NCBI GenBank assembly: GCA_024695145.1
Contig: JAILIS010000008.1
Location: 1 to 64,000, forward strand
Source of the DNA: Lachnospiraceae bacterium
GTDB taxonomy: Bacteria; Bacillota; Clostridia; Lachnospirales; Lachnospiraceae
DNA length: 64,000 bases
Reading direction: 5' to 3'
Shown: one piece after another, positions 46,507 to 56,515 of the stretch
How the letters are laid out: each line of letters begins with the position of its first letter
Position numbering within the stretch: the first letter of the stretch is position 1
Notes under the pieces: generated by a model
Seen by the model: only the letters and a program-made list of their open reading frames with translations
The model's database searches: none
Told to the model about the DNA's origin: nothing
Position numbers and translations under genes: made by a program

Positions 46507-48786
46507 CTACTGTTTGTTCAGTTTATCAAGAATCTCTTCCATTTCCTGCCTGGTTATCTTTCCCTGGCTCATGTTCACCGCATTTCTTATCGTACAGTCC
46601 GCAAGGAAGATCTCCATATCAGCCCCGAAAGCTTCCGCAGCCTGTTCGTCCGTGTTCTGATCATTCAGGTATTCCCGGATGTATTTATCAAAATACGGTT
46701 TTACGATCTTCCATGCATGTTTATCCTCTTTCAGATCTTTATATACCGAGTTCTCATTATAGATCTTCTTTTTTGGTCTTTTAGGAGTAACGCTTATCGT
46801 CCTGTAAGAAATGACCTCTTCGGCATTGCGGCATATCTCCAGTTTATAATCTCCGGGCTCCACATACCAGTCCGAGATCTCAACGTCATAATATGCAAAA
46901 GCGCTTTTATCGAGGATAAAACTGACATTCTTCTTCTCATGTGCATCCAGAAAGATCTTCGTAAAAGCCTTCAGTTCTCTGACTGTCCTTCGTACCCCGG
47001 TATTCGGGATATCGGCCTCAACATACAGTTGGACGACTTCTTTTCCCGGTATATCACTTTCGTTGATCACATCCACGGTAACCTCAACAGTCTCGTCATC
47101 TTTCATACTGTCGGTATCGGTCTTCATAATGCCGTACGAAAACTTGCTGTATGACAGTCCGTGTCCGAACGGGAACAGAACCGGGATCTTTTTCTTGGTA
47201 TAATATCTGTAGCCCGTAAATATACCTTCACGATAATCTATGACCTGACAGTCGCCCGAAAAATCAATATATGAAGGAGTGTCCTCAAGCCTCAGCGGAA
47301 ATGTCTCCGGAAGACGTCCCGAAGGGTTGACTTTGCCGTAAAGAGCTCTGGCTGTGGCAACGCCGATGCCCTCACCGCACAGATATGTCTCCATTATTCC
47401 CTGAACCCTGTCGGCCCAAGGCATGGTGACACACGATCCGTTCTGCAGAACGACGATCACGTGAGGATTCACCTTTACGATCTCTTCGATAAGATCATTC
47501 TGAACCTGCGGAAGATCGATATGTTTTCTGTCATATCCCTCGGATTCGTAGGAGTCGGGCAGGCCGGCAAATATCACCACCTTATCCGCATCTTTGGCGG
47601 ATTCGATCGCACTTTTGATCTTTCTTTGATCAACGCTGTCGTCGAAAGAAGAGTACCCCTCCTCGTATCTGAGCTTTGTGTTCCACTGCATGGCATACAG
47701 TACCGAATCTACGTTAACGCAGTTTACATGGGAACTTCCTCCGCCCTGGAAGCGGACGTTTTTGGCAAATCCCCCTATAAACAGAACATATTCATCATTT
47801 TTGATCGGAAGAACACCTTCATCATTCTTTAAGAGCACTATACATTCATTTGCGATATTTCTGGCGATCCTGTGATCCTCTTCTTTGTCCCAGGCAGCCT
47901 GTGCATTGTGGTTCTCTATCGATCTGTATACAAATTCGAGCACTCTTTCCACGCAGATATCCAGTGCTTTCTCCGAAAGCTCTCCGTCTCTGACCGCTTC
48001 AATGACAAGATCGTCATAAGCACCGCAGTTGCCCGGCATTTCGAGATCGAGTCCGGCGGCGATACCTTTTACACGGTCTCTCACCGCACCCCAGTCACTC
48101 ATGGCCAGTCCGTCAAATCCCCACTCGTTACGGAGTATATCGGTAAGAAGCCGTTTGTTCTCGGACATCTGAACACCGTTCACAAGATTGTATGCACACA
48201 TCACGGTCCAAGGTTTTGATTCCCTGACCGCTATTTCAAAAGCCCTCAGATAAATCTCTCTGAGCGTCCTCTCGTCAACGCGGGAATCATAACTGTTGCG
48301 TCGGTACTCCTGGTTGTTGGCACAAAAATGCTTTAAAGAAGTTCCGACCCCGGCAGATTGAACGCCTCTGATAAACGCCGCCCCCATCTTACCCGCAAGA
48401 TACGGGTCTTCGGAATAGTATTCAAAATTTCTTCCGCAAAGAGGAGAACGTTTTATATTAACACCCGGACCGAGAACAGCAGCCACATTCTCGGCCTGGC
48501 ATTCACGTCCGATGGTCTCTCCGACGGTTTGCACGATCTCGGTATCAAACGATGCCGCCAGACTGACAGCCGTCGGAAAACAGACTGCCTTGATGCTCTG
48601 ATTGACACCCGGATTCTCAGCTTCAACATCCTGCTTTCGCAGACCGCTCGGGCCGTCACTGACCATGACCGACGGGATCCCCAGCCTGTCTATGGCCTTT
48701 GTATGCCAGTAATCGGAGCCCGAACACAGGCTCACTTTTTCTTCAAGTGTCAGTTTTTTTATTATTTCTTTGATTTTATTGGCCAT
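46507..48786 (-). CDS. Glycoside hydrolase family 3 beta-glucosidase
   Basis: A 759-residue enzyme without signal peptide, so cytoplasmic. Order of domains: N-terminal TIM barrel with LGPGVNIKRSPLCGRNFEYYSEDP and GLAMSDWGAV, where the aspartate near residue 230 is the nucleophile; the alpha/beta sandwich with GGFAKNVRFQGGGSSHVN and GLPDSYESEGYDRK; and a C-terminal fibronectin-III-like domain (VVQLYVEADIP). It cleaves terminal beta-linked glucose or xylose from oligosaccharides taken into the cell, as expected for a plant-fibre fermenter. Own promoter at 48811-48839. Confidence 0.93.
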   Translation of the reverse strand: MANKIKEIIKKLTLEEKVSLCSGSDYWHTKAIDRLGIPSVMVSDGPSGLRKQDVEAENPGVNQSIKAVCFPTAVSLAASFDTEIVQTVGETIGRECQAENVAAVLGPGVNIKRSPLCGRNFEYYSEDPYLAGKMGAAFIRGVQSAGVGTSLKHFCANNQEYRRNSYDSRVDERTLREIYLRAFEIAVRESKPWTVMCAYNLVNGVQMSENKRLLTDILRNEWGFDGLAMSDWGAVRDRVKGIAAGLDLEMPGNCGAYDDLVIEAVRDGELSEKALDICVERVLEFVYRSIENHNAQAAWDKEEDHRIARNIANECIVLLKNDEGVLPIKNDEYVLFIGGFAKNVRFQGGGSSHVNCVNVDSVLYAMQWNTKLRYEEGYSSFDDSVDQRKIKSAIESAKDADKVVIFAGLPDSYESEGYDRKHIDLPQVQNDLIEEIVKVNPHVIVVLQNGSCVTMPWADRVQGIMETYLCGEGIGVATARALYGKVNPSGRLPETFPLRLEDTPSYIDFSGDCQVIDYREGIFTGYRYYTKKKIPVLFPFGHGLSYSKFSYGIMKTDTDSMKDDETVEVTVDVINESDIPGKEVVQLYVEADIPNTGVRRTVRELKAFTKIFLDAHEKKNVSFILDKSAFAYYDVEISDWYVEPGDYKLEICRNAEEVISYRTISVTPKRPKKKIYNENSVYKDLKEDKHAWKIVKPYFDKYIREYLNDQNTDEQAAEAFGADMEIFLADCTIRNAVNMSQGKITRQEMEEILDKLNKQ

Positions 48787-48810
48787 ATATGTTCCTCCGA
48801 AAACAGAGTG

Positions 48811-48839
48811 ATTATATCATATGAATGTGATTTTTGCCA
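48811..48839 (-). promoter_or_regulatory. Promoter of the GH3 gene
   Basis: TGGCAA (48834-48839) and TATAAT (48811-48816), spacer 17 bp, on the minus strand; the -35 box is poor. Confidence 0.5.
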
Positions 48840-48854
48840 CATAGTACAGTCACA

Positions 48855-51074
48855 TCAGGCGTCAACATTCATCAGCATCACGGGTTTCTTCTTATAGTAA
48901 AACCACAATGCCATCGCTGAAGGATCTCCGTAATACGCATCACACCGGTCGGGAAATCCTGCAGCTTCCTTTAACGGTACATCGGATATATACTCGCCAA
49001 GGCCTTTATCCTTATATCTTTTAACCTCCGAGTAAAAATCATCCGCCGTCGCGGCATCTATAAGATCAAGGCGATCCATACGCTGTGTTACCCATACTAC
49101 ACTGAGCCTGTCGGAATCGGCCGCAAATACATCGATGGTCTTTCGTATCTTTTCGATGGCTCTGTCTTTGTTCTGTGCCAGAAAACTGAGAGCGGTAAAC
49201 CACACTATGGTCTTCTTTTCCGAAGCGGGGCGTGGTTTTGTATACGTATAATCTTCTTCGCGAAGTTTTGGAAGTACCCCGATCCTGTCATCAAGAAGTG
49301 CCCTGACTTCTTCATCACCGGCTGTGCCCGTAAAATCCATGATCTTATCGATATAAGTGTTTTTCAGTATATCAGACGGAAGGATGATCCTGTCCGCGCG
49401 GATGACTCCCGGCATGCATACATAAGCGTCCATATTGATATATTCTTTACCGTATTCCTTCGTAAAATCATCCGTGACAAAAAACGGAACATACACAAGT
49501 TCATCCGTGTACTCTTTCAGCCTGTCGGAATAAAACTCCGCAGGTACGGACATGACAGGGTTCCAGCCGTCAAAAGGGTTCTGTATCACGATCTTTTCAG
49601 GATGCATTCCTTTAAGGTCAAAGGTTTCGTAATCCTCGGTGATGACAGAGTCGGGATATTCACTGATATCATAATATCTCCGGCCGAACGCACCGTCGTA
49701 TTCTTTGTGATAATACGGAAGCGGTACAACGAAAACATTGTATTTCCCGTCATCTTTGTACTTAAGATACAGCTCTTCCATGTATTTCCAATGTTTCGGT
49801 GCAAAGGGCATGAACACTATATCGTGACGGGACAGGATATACTTTTCTTCACCCTCTTCATATTCTTTCATACATTTTAAAAGCTTTGCCGCAACATCTT
49901 CTCCCTCATAAGCCATGTACGCAAGTTCACACATCTCCTCAAGAACCGGCACCGGCCCGTACCCTTCTTTGTATACGGCTTCTATCATAGTCCCCATCTC
50001 AACGGCTATGCTCTGAAGCTTTATCGCTGCATCCCTCTCCCGTGATCCGGCAGCCACAGCACACTCTTTTAAGCTCTGCCGCAATTCCGGCAAAGCCTGC
50101 TTCAATCCGCCTTCTCCGTTTACGGAGAAAAACAGATCTTCCTTTTTTGCTTTGTATGACGGATAAGTAAAATCAAGAACTTTCAGCAGATCCTCATGCT
50201 GTCCGTAAAAGAAAGGATAATCGTGTCCGGACCATTTTCTGCAGATAGTCATGTAATTGCCGAACTTCACGCGCATTACGGCATCATAACACAAAGGTAC
50301 GGATATTGATGTGTCCATGTAAGGCAGGCGGACTCCCGTGCCGTAATACTCTTTGGGAATGAACAATTCATTCCCGTACATACCGAACGGCATCATCTGC
50401 ACAAGAGCATCCGATTCTTCATCGGGAATGGAACAAAACAGTTCCTCTGCAAGAGAGTACATGAAAACGCGCAGATCTTCACCGCGAAGGTTTCTGTCTA
50501 TACTCCTGCCCGTATAAGCTTCACTCTGCAGGAGCTGTTCCTCGGCTTCACGGCCCGTGGTTTTCCCGTCGGCAATGTTATCCGCAACGGTGATTATGAA
50601 TTCTGCCTTTTTTGATTTCAGTTTCTCTTTGTTCCGGTCAATACATACATTGTCCAGAACGAACAGGTCTACACCCGCGATATACGGAAATCCGTGAAAT
50701 CGTCTGAGATGATCTTCCTCAAAACAGATCCTCGGCTTGCCCACTATCCTTGCAACAAAAAAATGATGACCCGGATGATTGCGATAGTTCATGACCTTGA
50801 ATCCACGAGGCAGTTCCTCCTCGGCATACTTCAGGAATCTCTCGTAATCCTTACGCCGCATGGATATATCAAGATCATCATCCCACGGGATATATCCGTT
50901 GTGTCTTATCGCTGCAAGAAGGGTCCCCCAGTCTGCATAATAGGGGATATTGTGCCTGCGGCAGATCCTGTCGGTTTCATTAAAGACATCCATCTGCGCT
51001 CCCCATGCCGCCTTCAGCATGGCAGGAACATAAAATCCTTCTATGACCTCATCTTCATAAAACTCATCATTCAT
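48855..51074 (-). CDS. LicD nucleotidyl/phosphocholine transferase domain fused to a glycerophosphotransferase-like domain
   Basis: A 739-residue protein. Residues about 25-280 are LicD: YADWGTLLAAIRHNGYIPWD followed by DDLDISM, the metal-binding acid cluster, and GHHFFVARIVGK, GVDLFVLDN. The middle is helical. Residues about 410-739 look like CDP-glycerol:glycerophosphate transferases (TagB/TagF type): PFAPKHWKYMEELYLKYKDD, IVIQNPFDGWNP, then GKEYINMDAYVCMPGVIRAD. Together they would add phosphocholine or glycerol phosphate to surface polymers. The ATG shares a base with the HD-GYP stop (TGATG), so expression is coupled. LicD is certain; the second domain is moderately so. Confidence 0.8.
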   Translation of the reverse strand: MNDEFYEDEVIEGFYVPAMLKAAWGAQMDVFNETDRICRRHNIPYYADWGTLLAAIRHNGYIPWDDDLDISMRRKDYERFLKYAEEELPRGFKVMNYRNHPGHHFFVARIVGKPRICFEEDHLRRFHGFPYIAGVDLFVLDNVCIDRNKEKLKSKKAEFIITVADNIADGKTTGREAEEQLLQSEAYTGRSIDRNLRGEDLRVFMYSLAEELFCSIPDEESDALVQMMPFGMYGNELFIPKEYYGTGVRLPYMDTSISVPLCYDAVMRVKFGNYMTICRKWSGHDYPFFYGQHEDLLKVLDFTYPSYKAKKEDLFFSVNGEGGLKQALPELRQSLKECAVAAGSRERDAAIKLQSIAVEMGTMIEAVYKEGYGPVPVLEEMCELAYMAYEGEDVAAKLLKCMKEYEEGEEKYILSRHDIVFMPFAPKHWKYMEELYLKYKDDGKYNVFVVPLPYYHKEYDGAFGRRYYDISEYPDSVITEDYETFDLKGMHPEKIVIQNPFDGWNPVMSVPAEFYSDRLKEYTDELVYVPFFVTDDFTKEYGKEYINMDAYVCMPGVIRADRIILPSDILKNTYIDKIMDFTGTAGDEEVRALLDDRIGVLPKLREEDYTYTKPRPASEKKTIVWFTALSFLAQNKDRAIEKIRKTIDVFAADSDRLSVVWVTQRMDRLDLIDAATADDFYSEVKRYKDKGLGEYISDVPLKEAAGFPDRCDAYYGDPSAMALWFYYKKKPVMLMNVDA

Positions 51075-52174
51075 CAAACAAACGTCTCAATATACAGGTC
51101 AGGCTCTCTGGAAAGATCGATGAACTTGTCACCGCACTGCAGCATTGGTCTTGAGTACTGATTCCTGTTCATAAATATTACATCGCCTTCCATTCCGTTG
51201 TTAAGACGGACACGGTTGTTCATGTAAGTTGTCGCCACATGTTCGAGGAAAGTCAAAATATAATGCCCGTCGTACTTCTGCAATCCTTCGGCTTCAAAGA
51301 TGCTGATGACTTTGAACGGACAAAGCGGCCCTCTGTATATCCTGGCAGCGGTCATGGCATCATATACGTCGGCAATGGCGACTATCTTGGCATAATTGTT
51401 GATCTTATCGGCAGACAGTCCGAGCGGATATCCCGACCCGTCACATCTTTCGTGGTGCATCAGAGCACACTGTTTGACGTTATCATCGATATTTTTATCC
51501 TTAAGGATATTATAACCCTGAAGTGAATGCGTCTTGATGATGTTGTACTCCGCGGGGGAAAGCTTATCAGGTTTTCTGATTATATTGTCGGGTATCTTCA
51601 GCTTTCCGATGTCATGAAGAAGTCCTCCGAGTGTAAGGATATCCACGTCAGCAGCTCTCATACCGAGCCATTTTGCAAACACATTACATATCAGTGCGAC
51701 ATTCATTGAGTGCATATATGTAAAATCATCATACTGACGCATGTTATGAAGCATGTCAAACACGTTTCCGCCGGTCATGTCGTCGGCGATCAGACTGGTG
51801 ACGCTTTCAACCATCGCACGGCTGTCAATCTCTCCGCCGGATTCCGCAATATCCTTAAACTTTTCTTTGAAAGTCTCCGTTGTCTTCAGGAAGGACTCTT
51901 CAAACTTCTTGAACTCCTTGCTTTCCCTGACTCTTTTTGAATACGGTTCAGTCCTCTCTGCGCTGCCTGAAGGTGCCTGTTCCGAAGCTCCCTCATCATC
52001 GGCATCCGTTTCATCAGAAATACGGACAGCCAAAACGGAATAGAACTCCAGACGGGTGATCATCTTGTCATCAAGAACCGACCCTCTGGGTACTATCATC
52101 TGATTATTATACGAAAAAACGTCCTCGGCCGTCTTCATACCCGGCCGAAGATCGGAAATACGTACTCTTTTCAC
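51074..52174 (-). CDS. HD-GYP domain protein, probable c-di-GMP phosphodiesterase
   Basis: A 366-residue protein with GTG start after CAGGAG. N-terminal 50 residues are a DUF3391-like beta region (ISDLRPGMKTAEDVFSYNNQ), then a linker, and the HD-GYP domain: HSMNVALIC near 155, LLHDIGKLKIPDNII (H187-D188), HHERCDGSGYP at 240-250 and IADVYDAMTAARIYR. All residues needed for metal binding and the GYP motif are intact, so it is likely active in breaking c-di-GMP. The stop overlaps the LicD fusion gene, and they share the promoter at 52213-52241. Confidence 0.9.
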   Translation of the reverse strand: MKRVRISDLRPGMKTAEDVFSYNNQMIVPRGSVLDDKMITRLEFYSVLAVRISDETDADDEGASEQAPSGSAERTEPYSKRVRESKEFKKFEESFLKTTETFKEKFKDIAESGGEIDSRAMVESVTSLIADDMTGGNVFDMLHNMRQYDDFTYMHSMNVALICNVFAKWLGMRAADVDILTLGGLLHDIGKLKIPDNIIRKPDKLSPAEYNIIKTHSLQGYNILKDKNIDDNVKQCALMHHERCDGSGYPLGLSADKINNYAKIVAIADVYDAMTAARIYRGPLCPFKVISIFEAEGLQKYDGHYILTFLEHVATTYMNNRVRLNNGMEGDVIFMNRNQYSRPMLQCGDKFIDLSREPDLYIETFV

Positions 52175-52212
52175 GGATGTCTCCTGTCAAAGCGTTCTAA
52201 AAATCCATGTTA

Positions 52213-52241
52213 ATTATAAAGAAAGCGAATGTGTTAGTCAA
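52213..52241 (-). promoter_or_regulatory. Promoter of the HD-GYP / LicD operon
   Basis: TTGACT (52236-52241) and TATAAT (52213-52218), spacer 17 bp, minus strand, about 35 bases ahead of the GTG start. Confidence 0.78.
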
Positions 52242-52246
52242 ATAAT

Positions 52247-52270
52247 AAAAGGCCGGATCACCCGACCTTT
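52247..52270 (-). terminator. Terminator of murA
   Basis: Stem AAAGGTCGG / CCGGCCTTT with one G-U pair and a short loop, followed by TTATTATT on the minus strand. It includes the last codons of murA. Confidence 0.75.
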
Positions 52271-53550
52271 AACTTAAACTTCTGAATATCTCTGTCCGTC
52301 TGAGCCTTTTCCATCAGGGCCCCCAGCGACGACATTTTTTCGGGGAAGTCTTCGTATCCCCTCTCTATGTATTCTATATCTTCTATGACCGTGATCCCTT
52401 CCGCGGCCAGCGCCGCCAGGACAAGTGCGGCACCCGCCCGCAGATCCGGAGCTGAGATCGACGCTCCGCAAAAACTGTCCACGCCCTGTATGATGGCGGT
52501 ATTTCCTTCAACCTTTATGTTTGCTCCCATCCTTTGCAGTTCTCCGACGTATTTGAACCTGTTTTCAAATATGCTTTCGGTAACTATACTGGTCCCTTCA
52601 CAAAGAGCAAGTGTGGTCGCTATCTGAGGCTGCATATCCGTGGGAAATCCGGGATACGGTAATGTTTTGACATGAGTGCTTGACAGCCTCCTGGCTGCAA
52701 CCACCCTGAGGCAGTCATCAGACTCCTCTATCTCACATCCTATCTCGATAAGCTTTGCGCTTATTGATTCCAAATGTTTGGGGATGATATTTCTGATGGT
52801 GATGTCGCCTTTTGTTATAGCGGCGGCAAACATGAAGGTCCCGGCCTCTATCTGGTCGGGGATGATGGAATAGGTTGTCCCGTGCAGTTTTTCCACTCCG
52901 CGTATCCTGATCACATCAGTACCGGCGCCTTTTATGTTGGCTCCCATACTGTTCAGGAAGTTCGCCACATCAACAACATGCGGTTCCTTCGCGGCATTTT
53001 CTATAATGGTCTTACCGGTGGCAAGCGTGGCGGCGAGCATCACATTTATGGTCGCACCTACTGTCACAACGTCCATATATATGTGGTTTCCGACAAGGTT
53101 GTCAGCCTTTGCGGATATCATACCTCTTGAAACTTCCACCTTGGCTCCGAGTGCTCTGAAACCTTTAAGATGCTGGTCTATCGGACGGCTGCCGATATTA
53201 CATCCTCCGGGAAGGGCGACATCAGCCTCATTGAACCTTCCGAGAAGGGCCCCGAGCATATAATAGGAAGCTCTTATCTTCTTAATAAAACCGTCGTCGA
53301 TCGTAAAGCTCGTGATATTTGCCGCAATGACTTTAACCGTGTGTCTGTCGATACGCTCCACGATCGTACCCACACTCTGCATCGCCTGTATCAGAACTTC
53401 CGTGTCCTTCACATCGGGAAGATTTTCAATTATAACGGGATCACTTGTCATGACGGAAGCCGCAAGAATGCCCAGTGCCGCATTCTTTGCTCCACCGATC
53501 TCAACTTCTCCCACAAGGGGATTTCCACCCTTGATCACGTATTGTTCCAA
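52258..53550 (-). CDS. murA: UDP-N-acetylglucosamine 1-carboxyvinyltransferase
   Basis: A 430-residue enzyme for the first committed step of peptidoglycan synthesis. K22 in GGAKNAAL binds substrate; C117 in ALPGGCNIGSRPID is the catalytic cysteine hit by fosfomycin. The start is TTG (53548-53550), six bases after GAGGTG. Firmicutes usually have two MurA paralogs; which one this is cannot be told. Confidence 0.96.
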   Translation of the reverse strand: MEQYVIKGGNPLVGEVEIGGAKNAALGILAASVMTSDPVIIENLPDVKDTEVLIQAMQSVGTIVERIDRHTVKVIAANITSFTIDDGFIKKIRASYYMLGALLGRFNEADVALPGGCNIGSRPIDQHLKGFRALGAKVEVSRGMISAKADNLVGNHIYMDVVTVGATINVMLAATLATGKTIIENAAKEPHVVDVANFLNSMGANIKGAGTDVIRIRGVEKLHGTTYSIIPDQIEAGTFMFAAAITKGDITIRNIIPKHLESISAKLIEIGCEIEESDDCLRVVAARRLSSTHVKTLPYPGFPTDMQPQIATTLALCEGTSIVTESIFENRFKYVGELQRMGANIKVEGNTAIIQGVDSFCGASISAPDLRAGAALVLAALAAEGITVIEDIEYIERGYEDFPEKMSSLGALMEKAQTDRDIQKFKLKVG

Positions 53551-53574
53551 TTTTCACACCTCAATATTAAAAGC

Positions 53575-53603
53575 ATTATAATACCACTAATCGGGTGTTT
53601 CAA
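53575..53603 (-). promoter_or_regulatory. Promoter of murA
   Basis: TTGAAA (53598-53603) and TATAAT (53575-53580), spacer 17 bp, on the minus strand. Confidence 0.78.
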
Positions 53604-53646
53604 TACCAAAGCTGTTTTTTGGTGAATGTAACAAAATACACAAAAA

Positions 53647-55224
53647 TCACTGCAAATATTTGAGCGGATTTACTTGCCCTCCGCCTATCAGAATCTCGAA
53701 ATGAAGATGGGGTCCCGTCGAAACGCCTGTATTTCCGCTCAAGGCTATCTTCTGACCCTGGGAAACCTTCTGGCCGGCTTTGACCAGCACTTTGCTCAAA
53801 TGTCCGTATCTCGTGCTCCTGCCGTCAGGATGTTCGATATATACGCAGTATCCGTAACCGCTTCCCCATCCGGCTCTTGACACGGTCCCGCCGCACGATG
53901 CCATAACGGCTGTACCTATAGGTACAGCAAAATCGACTCCCCTGTGGAAAGTAGATGCTCCTTTTTTAGGTGCTTTTCTGGATCCAAAGCCCGATGAGAC
54001 CCTGCCCCATACAGGATAGATATAAGTAGGCGGTATCTTGGTACCCCGTTTTATGACCTTGGCAACGGCTTTGACCGCCACATCTTCATACAATATGTTC
54101 GTGTCAACAAGTTCGGCGTTTCGGTATGTCACATCTGCTATAACTTTTCTGAATCCGGTCACAGGCTGTCTGACCACTTCAGTCTCATTGGTATACCACT
54201 CATCATTATCTATATACTCTACCTCGGCATCGTAGTTTTCCTCATAGTATCTTCTTTCAGTCCTGACAACCGAGAGTACGGGTTCGGGAGAGAATATGGT
54301 CAGTTCGTCCCCGACTCGGAGCATGGCATTCTCATCCGGGATCCGTTCGGAATTGAGCTTGATGATCTCATCTATGGACATATCATTCTTCTGCGCTATC
54401 CCGCCCAGAGTATCTCCCGATACCACTTCATAAGTCTTGTTCTTCTCGCTTGTCTTGGTAACCGCTTCTATGGCGGACTCAAGCGTGCTTATCTTGTCGG
54501 CATCAACATACGCCTGAACCACTTCCACGTTTTCATCAAACCCTATGCTTGTAACACCGAATTCCGTCGGATCCTCCGATTGCTGTAAAAAGGCTTCCTG
54601 ATAGAACTCTTCGAGTCTTAAAAGAGCACCGGCCTTCGGAAATATATCGGGTTTTTCAGGGCCGTTTACGGGAGACGAAGCCACTTTCTCTATCTTTGTG
54701 GTCATCACGTTCAGCTCACGGGTATTGTCGGGGACAAGCGAGACTTTCCACTCAAGGTTCGGATCGTACTCGGCTTTTGATGCGTTAAGGAGCGCTATGA
54801 CTTCCTCAGCTGTCCGGAGATTTACCGTAAAATCATTGATCTTCACTTCAAATGCCGGCTGTTTGGTCTTCATTATGTTTTCGCGAAATACGGAACAGAT
54901 ATTGTCAATGATCGTCTGTCTGTCATCTACCTGTCCCACAACATCGGTAGATCCCGACAGCACCACCTCGGAATTGACAAGAACAAGAGCTCCGCTTTCA
55001 GAAGCTATACGGCGTCTGGCCTCAAGTATCATTCCGTCAACTTCCGTTGCGTCTTTGACGGTTCCTACCTGGGTCCCGTTAATGAACACGCTGACTTTGT
55101 TGCTGCCTTCGCTTTCCGGCTTTTCGATCCCCGGTGCACACACAAAAATTAGCAATGCCGTGACCAGCATTGCTAAATAATGTGAATATTTGATAACATT
55201 AACGTACTTGGTAAAAAAACTCAT
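53647..55224 (-). CDS. LysM-G5-M23 peptidoglycan endopeptidase
   Basis: A 525-residue exported protein: one N-terminal helix (YLAMLVTALLIFVCAPG), a long region with YPDN-like strands, LysM at about 268-312 (YEVVSGDTLGGIAQKNDMSI), G5 at about 315-395, and an M23 peptidase at about 415-525 with HRGVDFA and HLHFE, the zinc ligands HxxxD and HxH. It cuts peptide crosslinks of the cell wall and is anchored by LysM. It overlaps the stop region of the upstream coiled-coil gene, so both are coexpressed. Confidence 0.92.
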   Translation of the reverse strand: MSFFTKYVNVIKYSHYLAMLVTALLIFVCAPGIEKPESEGSNKVSVFINGTQVGTVKDATEVDGMILEARRRIASESGALVLVNSEVVLSGSTDVVGQVDDRQTIIDNICSVFRENIMKTKQPAFEVKINDFTVNLRTAEEVIALLNASKAEYDPNLEWKVSLVPDNTRELNVMTTKIEKVASSPVNGPEKPDIFPKAGALLRLEEFYQEAFLQQSEDPTEFGVTSIGFDENVEVVQAYVDADKISTLESAIEAVTKTSEKNKTYEVVSGDTLGGIAQKNDMSIDEIIKLNSERIPDENAMLRVGDELTIFSPEPVLSVVRTERRYYEENYDAEVEYIDNDEWYTNETEVVRQPVTGFRKVIADVTYRNAELVDTNILYEDVAVKAVAKVIKRGTKIPPTYIYPVWGRVSSGFGSRKAPKKGASTFHRGVDFAVPIGTAVMASCGGTVSRAGWGSGYGYCVYIEHPDGRSTRYGHLSKVLVKAGQKVSQGQKIALSGNTGVSTGPHLHFEILIGGGQVNPLKYLQ

Positions 55225-55235
55225 TATCCGTCAGA

Positions 55236-56216
55236 TCAGAACAGTGAAATGATACCCATGCCGTTCAGAAGGTTAATCAAACCGGTCAGAAATCCCAGCC
55301 CGCCGAAAATAAGAGATAAAAGAACCATTATCCTCATCCCGGCCACAGACTTTTCCAACCCCTTATTGGCTTCTCCCGCCTGCTCGGTAAGTGCAGACTG
55401 TACATTCCTGTAACACTTTACACATTCCTTGTGAACATGTTCTTCAAGTTCATTATAGTAGTTTGCGGCATCTTCCGCAGTAAGAAGGACAGGCTTTTCC
55501 TCCTGCTCATCTTCTTCATTCTCATTCTTTGCAAATCCGTTCAGTACATCCTGACGGATCATGTTAAGGATCGCTCTGTTATCTCCTACGGCACTGATGA
55601 TCTCATTCTTCTCTTCGGAAAAGTCCACCGTCAGCTCCGGAGCGGCAGATGCACCTGAAGCATCGGCAATGCCGCGGCTGATGTTGCCTTCAAGCTGCTC
55701 CATCCGTGTCCTGATCTCGGTTAAGATCTCCGAATTGGACCGTACACTGCTCAGGCTTCTCTCAAGTATCTCGCTGCTCTCATTGAGCGCTTCCGCATTC
55801 TGACCTGCGATCCTCTCTATCCTCGCGAGCGTTTCAGCGTTTTCCTCATCAACGACCGTTATCGGAACGGGCTGTTCCATGGTAAGCGCTGCGCTGTTTC
55901 TGTCGGGAGATGATTTCTCGGCAGGGCCGTGAGACAGGGCTTCTATAATGGCTCTTTCGGATTCCATTCTGTCAGCCTTCGCTTCATCAAAAAAATCAGC
56001 GATAACATCCAGCTGTTCCCGGTTCGCCCTCGTTACAGCTTCATTGACAGTCTCTTTAAGAGCCTCCGGTGAGATCCCTTCGGGAGCACTCCTTCGCGGA
56101 GACCTTTCATATCTGTCACTCTCATAGCGGTCCTCAGAGGATCCGCGATCATACGCACTGCTCCTCATCTGCGACCTGTCATACCTTGTGCCAAGCCTTT
56201 CTCTGAATCCGTCCAT
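55236..56216 (-). CDS. Coiled-coil protein with C-terminal membrane helices, unknown
   Basis: A 326-residue protein. The first 50 residues are Arg/Ser/Tyr/Asp-rich and disordered (RYDRSQMRSSAYDRGSSEDR); about 50-230 has heptads (LARIERIAGQNAEALNESSE); a segment LEEHVHKECVKCYRNVQSAL follows, and the C-terminus has two hydrophobic helices (MRIMVLLSLIFGGLGFLTGL and ...LLNGMGIISLF). RBS GGGAGG. It lies directly upstream of the M23 peptidase, and may scaffold cell wall hydrolysis or division. I do not recognise a family. Confidence 0.68.
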   Translation of the reverse strand: MDGFRERLGTRYDRSQMRSSAYDRGSSEDRYESDRYERSPRRSAPEGISPEALKETVNEAVTRANREQLDVIADFFDEAKADRMESERAIIEALSHGPAEKSSPDRNSAALTMEQPVPITVVDEENAETLARIERIAGQNAEALNESSEILERSLSSVRSNSEILTEIRTRMEQLEGNISRGIADASGASAAPELTVDFSEEKNEIISAVGDNRAILNMIRQDVLNGFAKNENEEDEQEEKPVLLTAEDAANYYNELEEHVHKECVKCYRNVQSALTEQAGEANKGLEKSVAGMRIMVLLSLIFGGLGFLTGLINLLNGMGIISLF

Positions 56217-56515
56217 CTCAACCTCCCGAATAATCTACAAATAACTGAATCATTGTATCATTTTTTCCGTAAAAACACAATATATAGCATTTCTCATTTT
56301 TGGCGTTGTGCAATGTTTACAAATTGCAGGCGAGTTTTTCGTTTCTATTGGAAACATTTACTATATATTCATAATGTGTTCATAATTTGTTCATAAGATA
56401 ATGGTATATTTACACTATCTCCATTGGAGGACAATCTCCAAACAACCAGATGTATTTTTTCATAATATTGGCCAGGTGACTCTCATCCACCTGGCCACTC
56501 CTCATTTACAGGGGT
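56217..56515. promoter_or_regulatory. Promoter region of the coiled-coil/M23 operon, with hairpins
   Basis: No gene in these 299 bases. TTGTGT (56275-56280) and TACAAT (56252-56257) are 17 bp apart on the minus strand, serving the 55236 operon. Two hairpins are visible: GGCCAGGTG / CACCTGGCC (about 56472-56500), a strong stem without a T-run, and TTGGAG / CTCCAA near 56425. The first may mark the end of the alarmone synthetase transcript. Confidence 0.5.
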
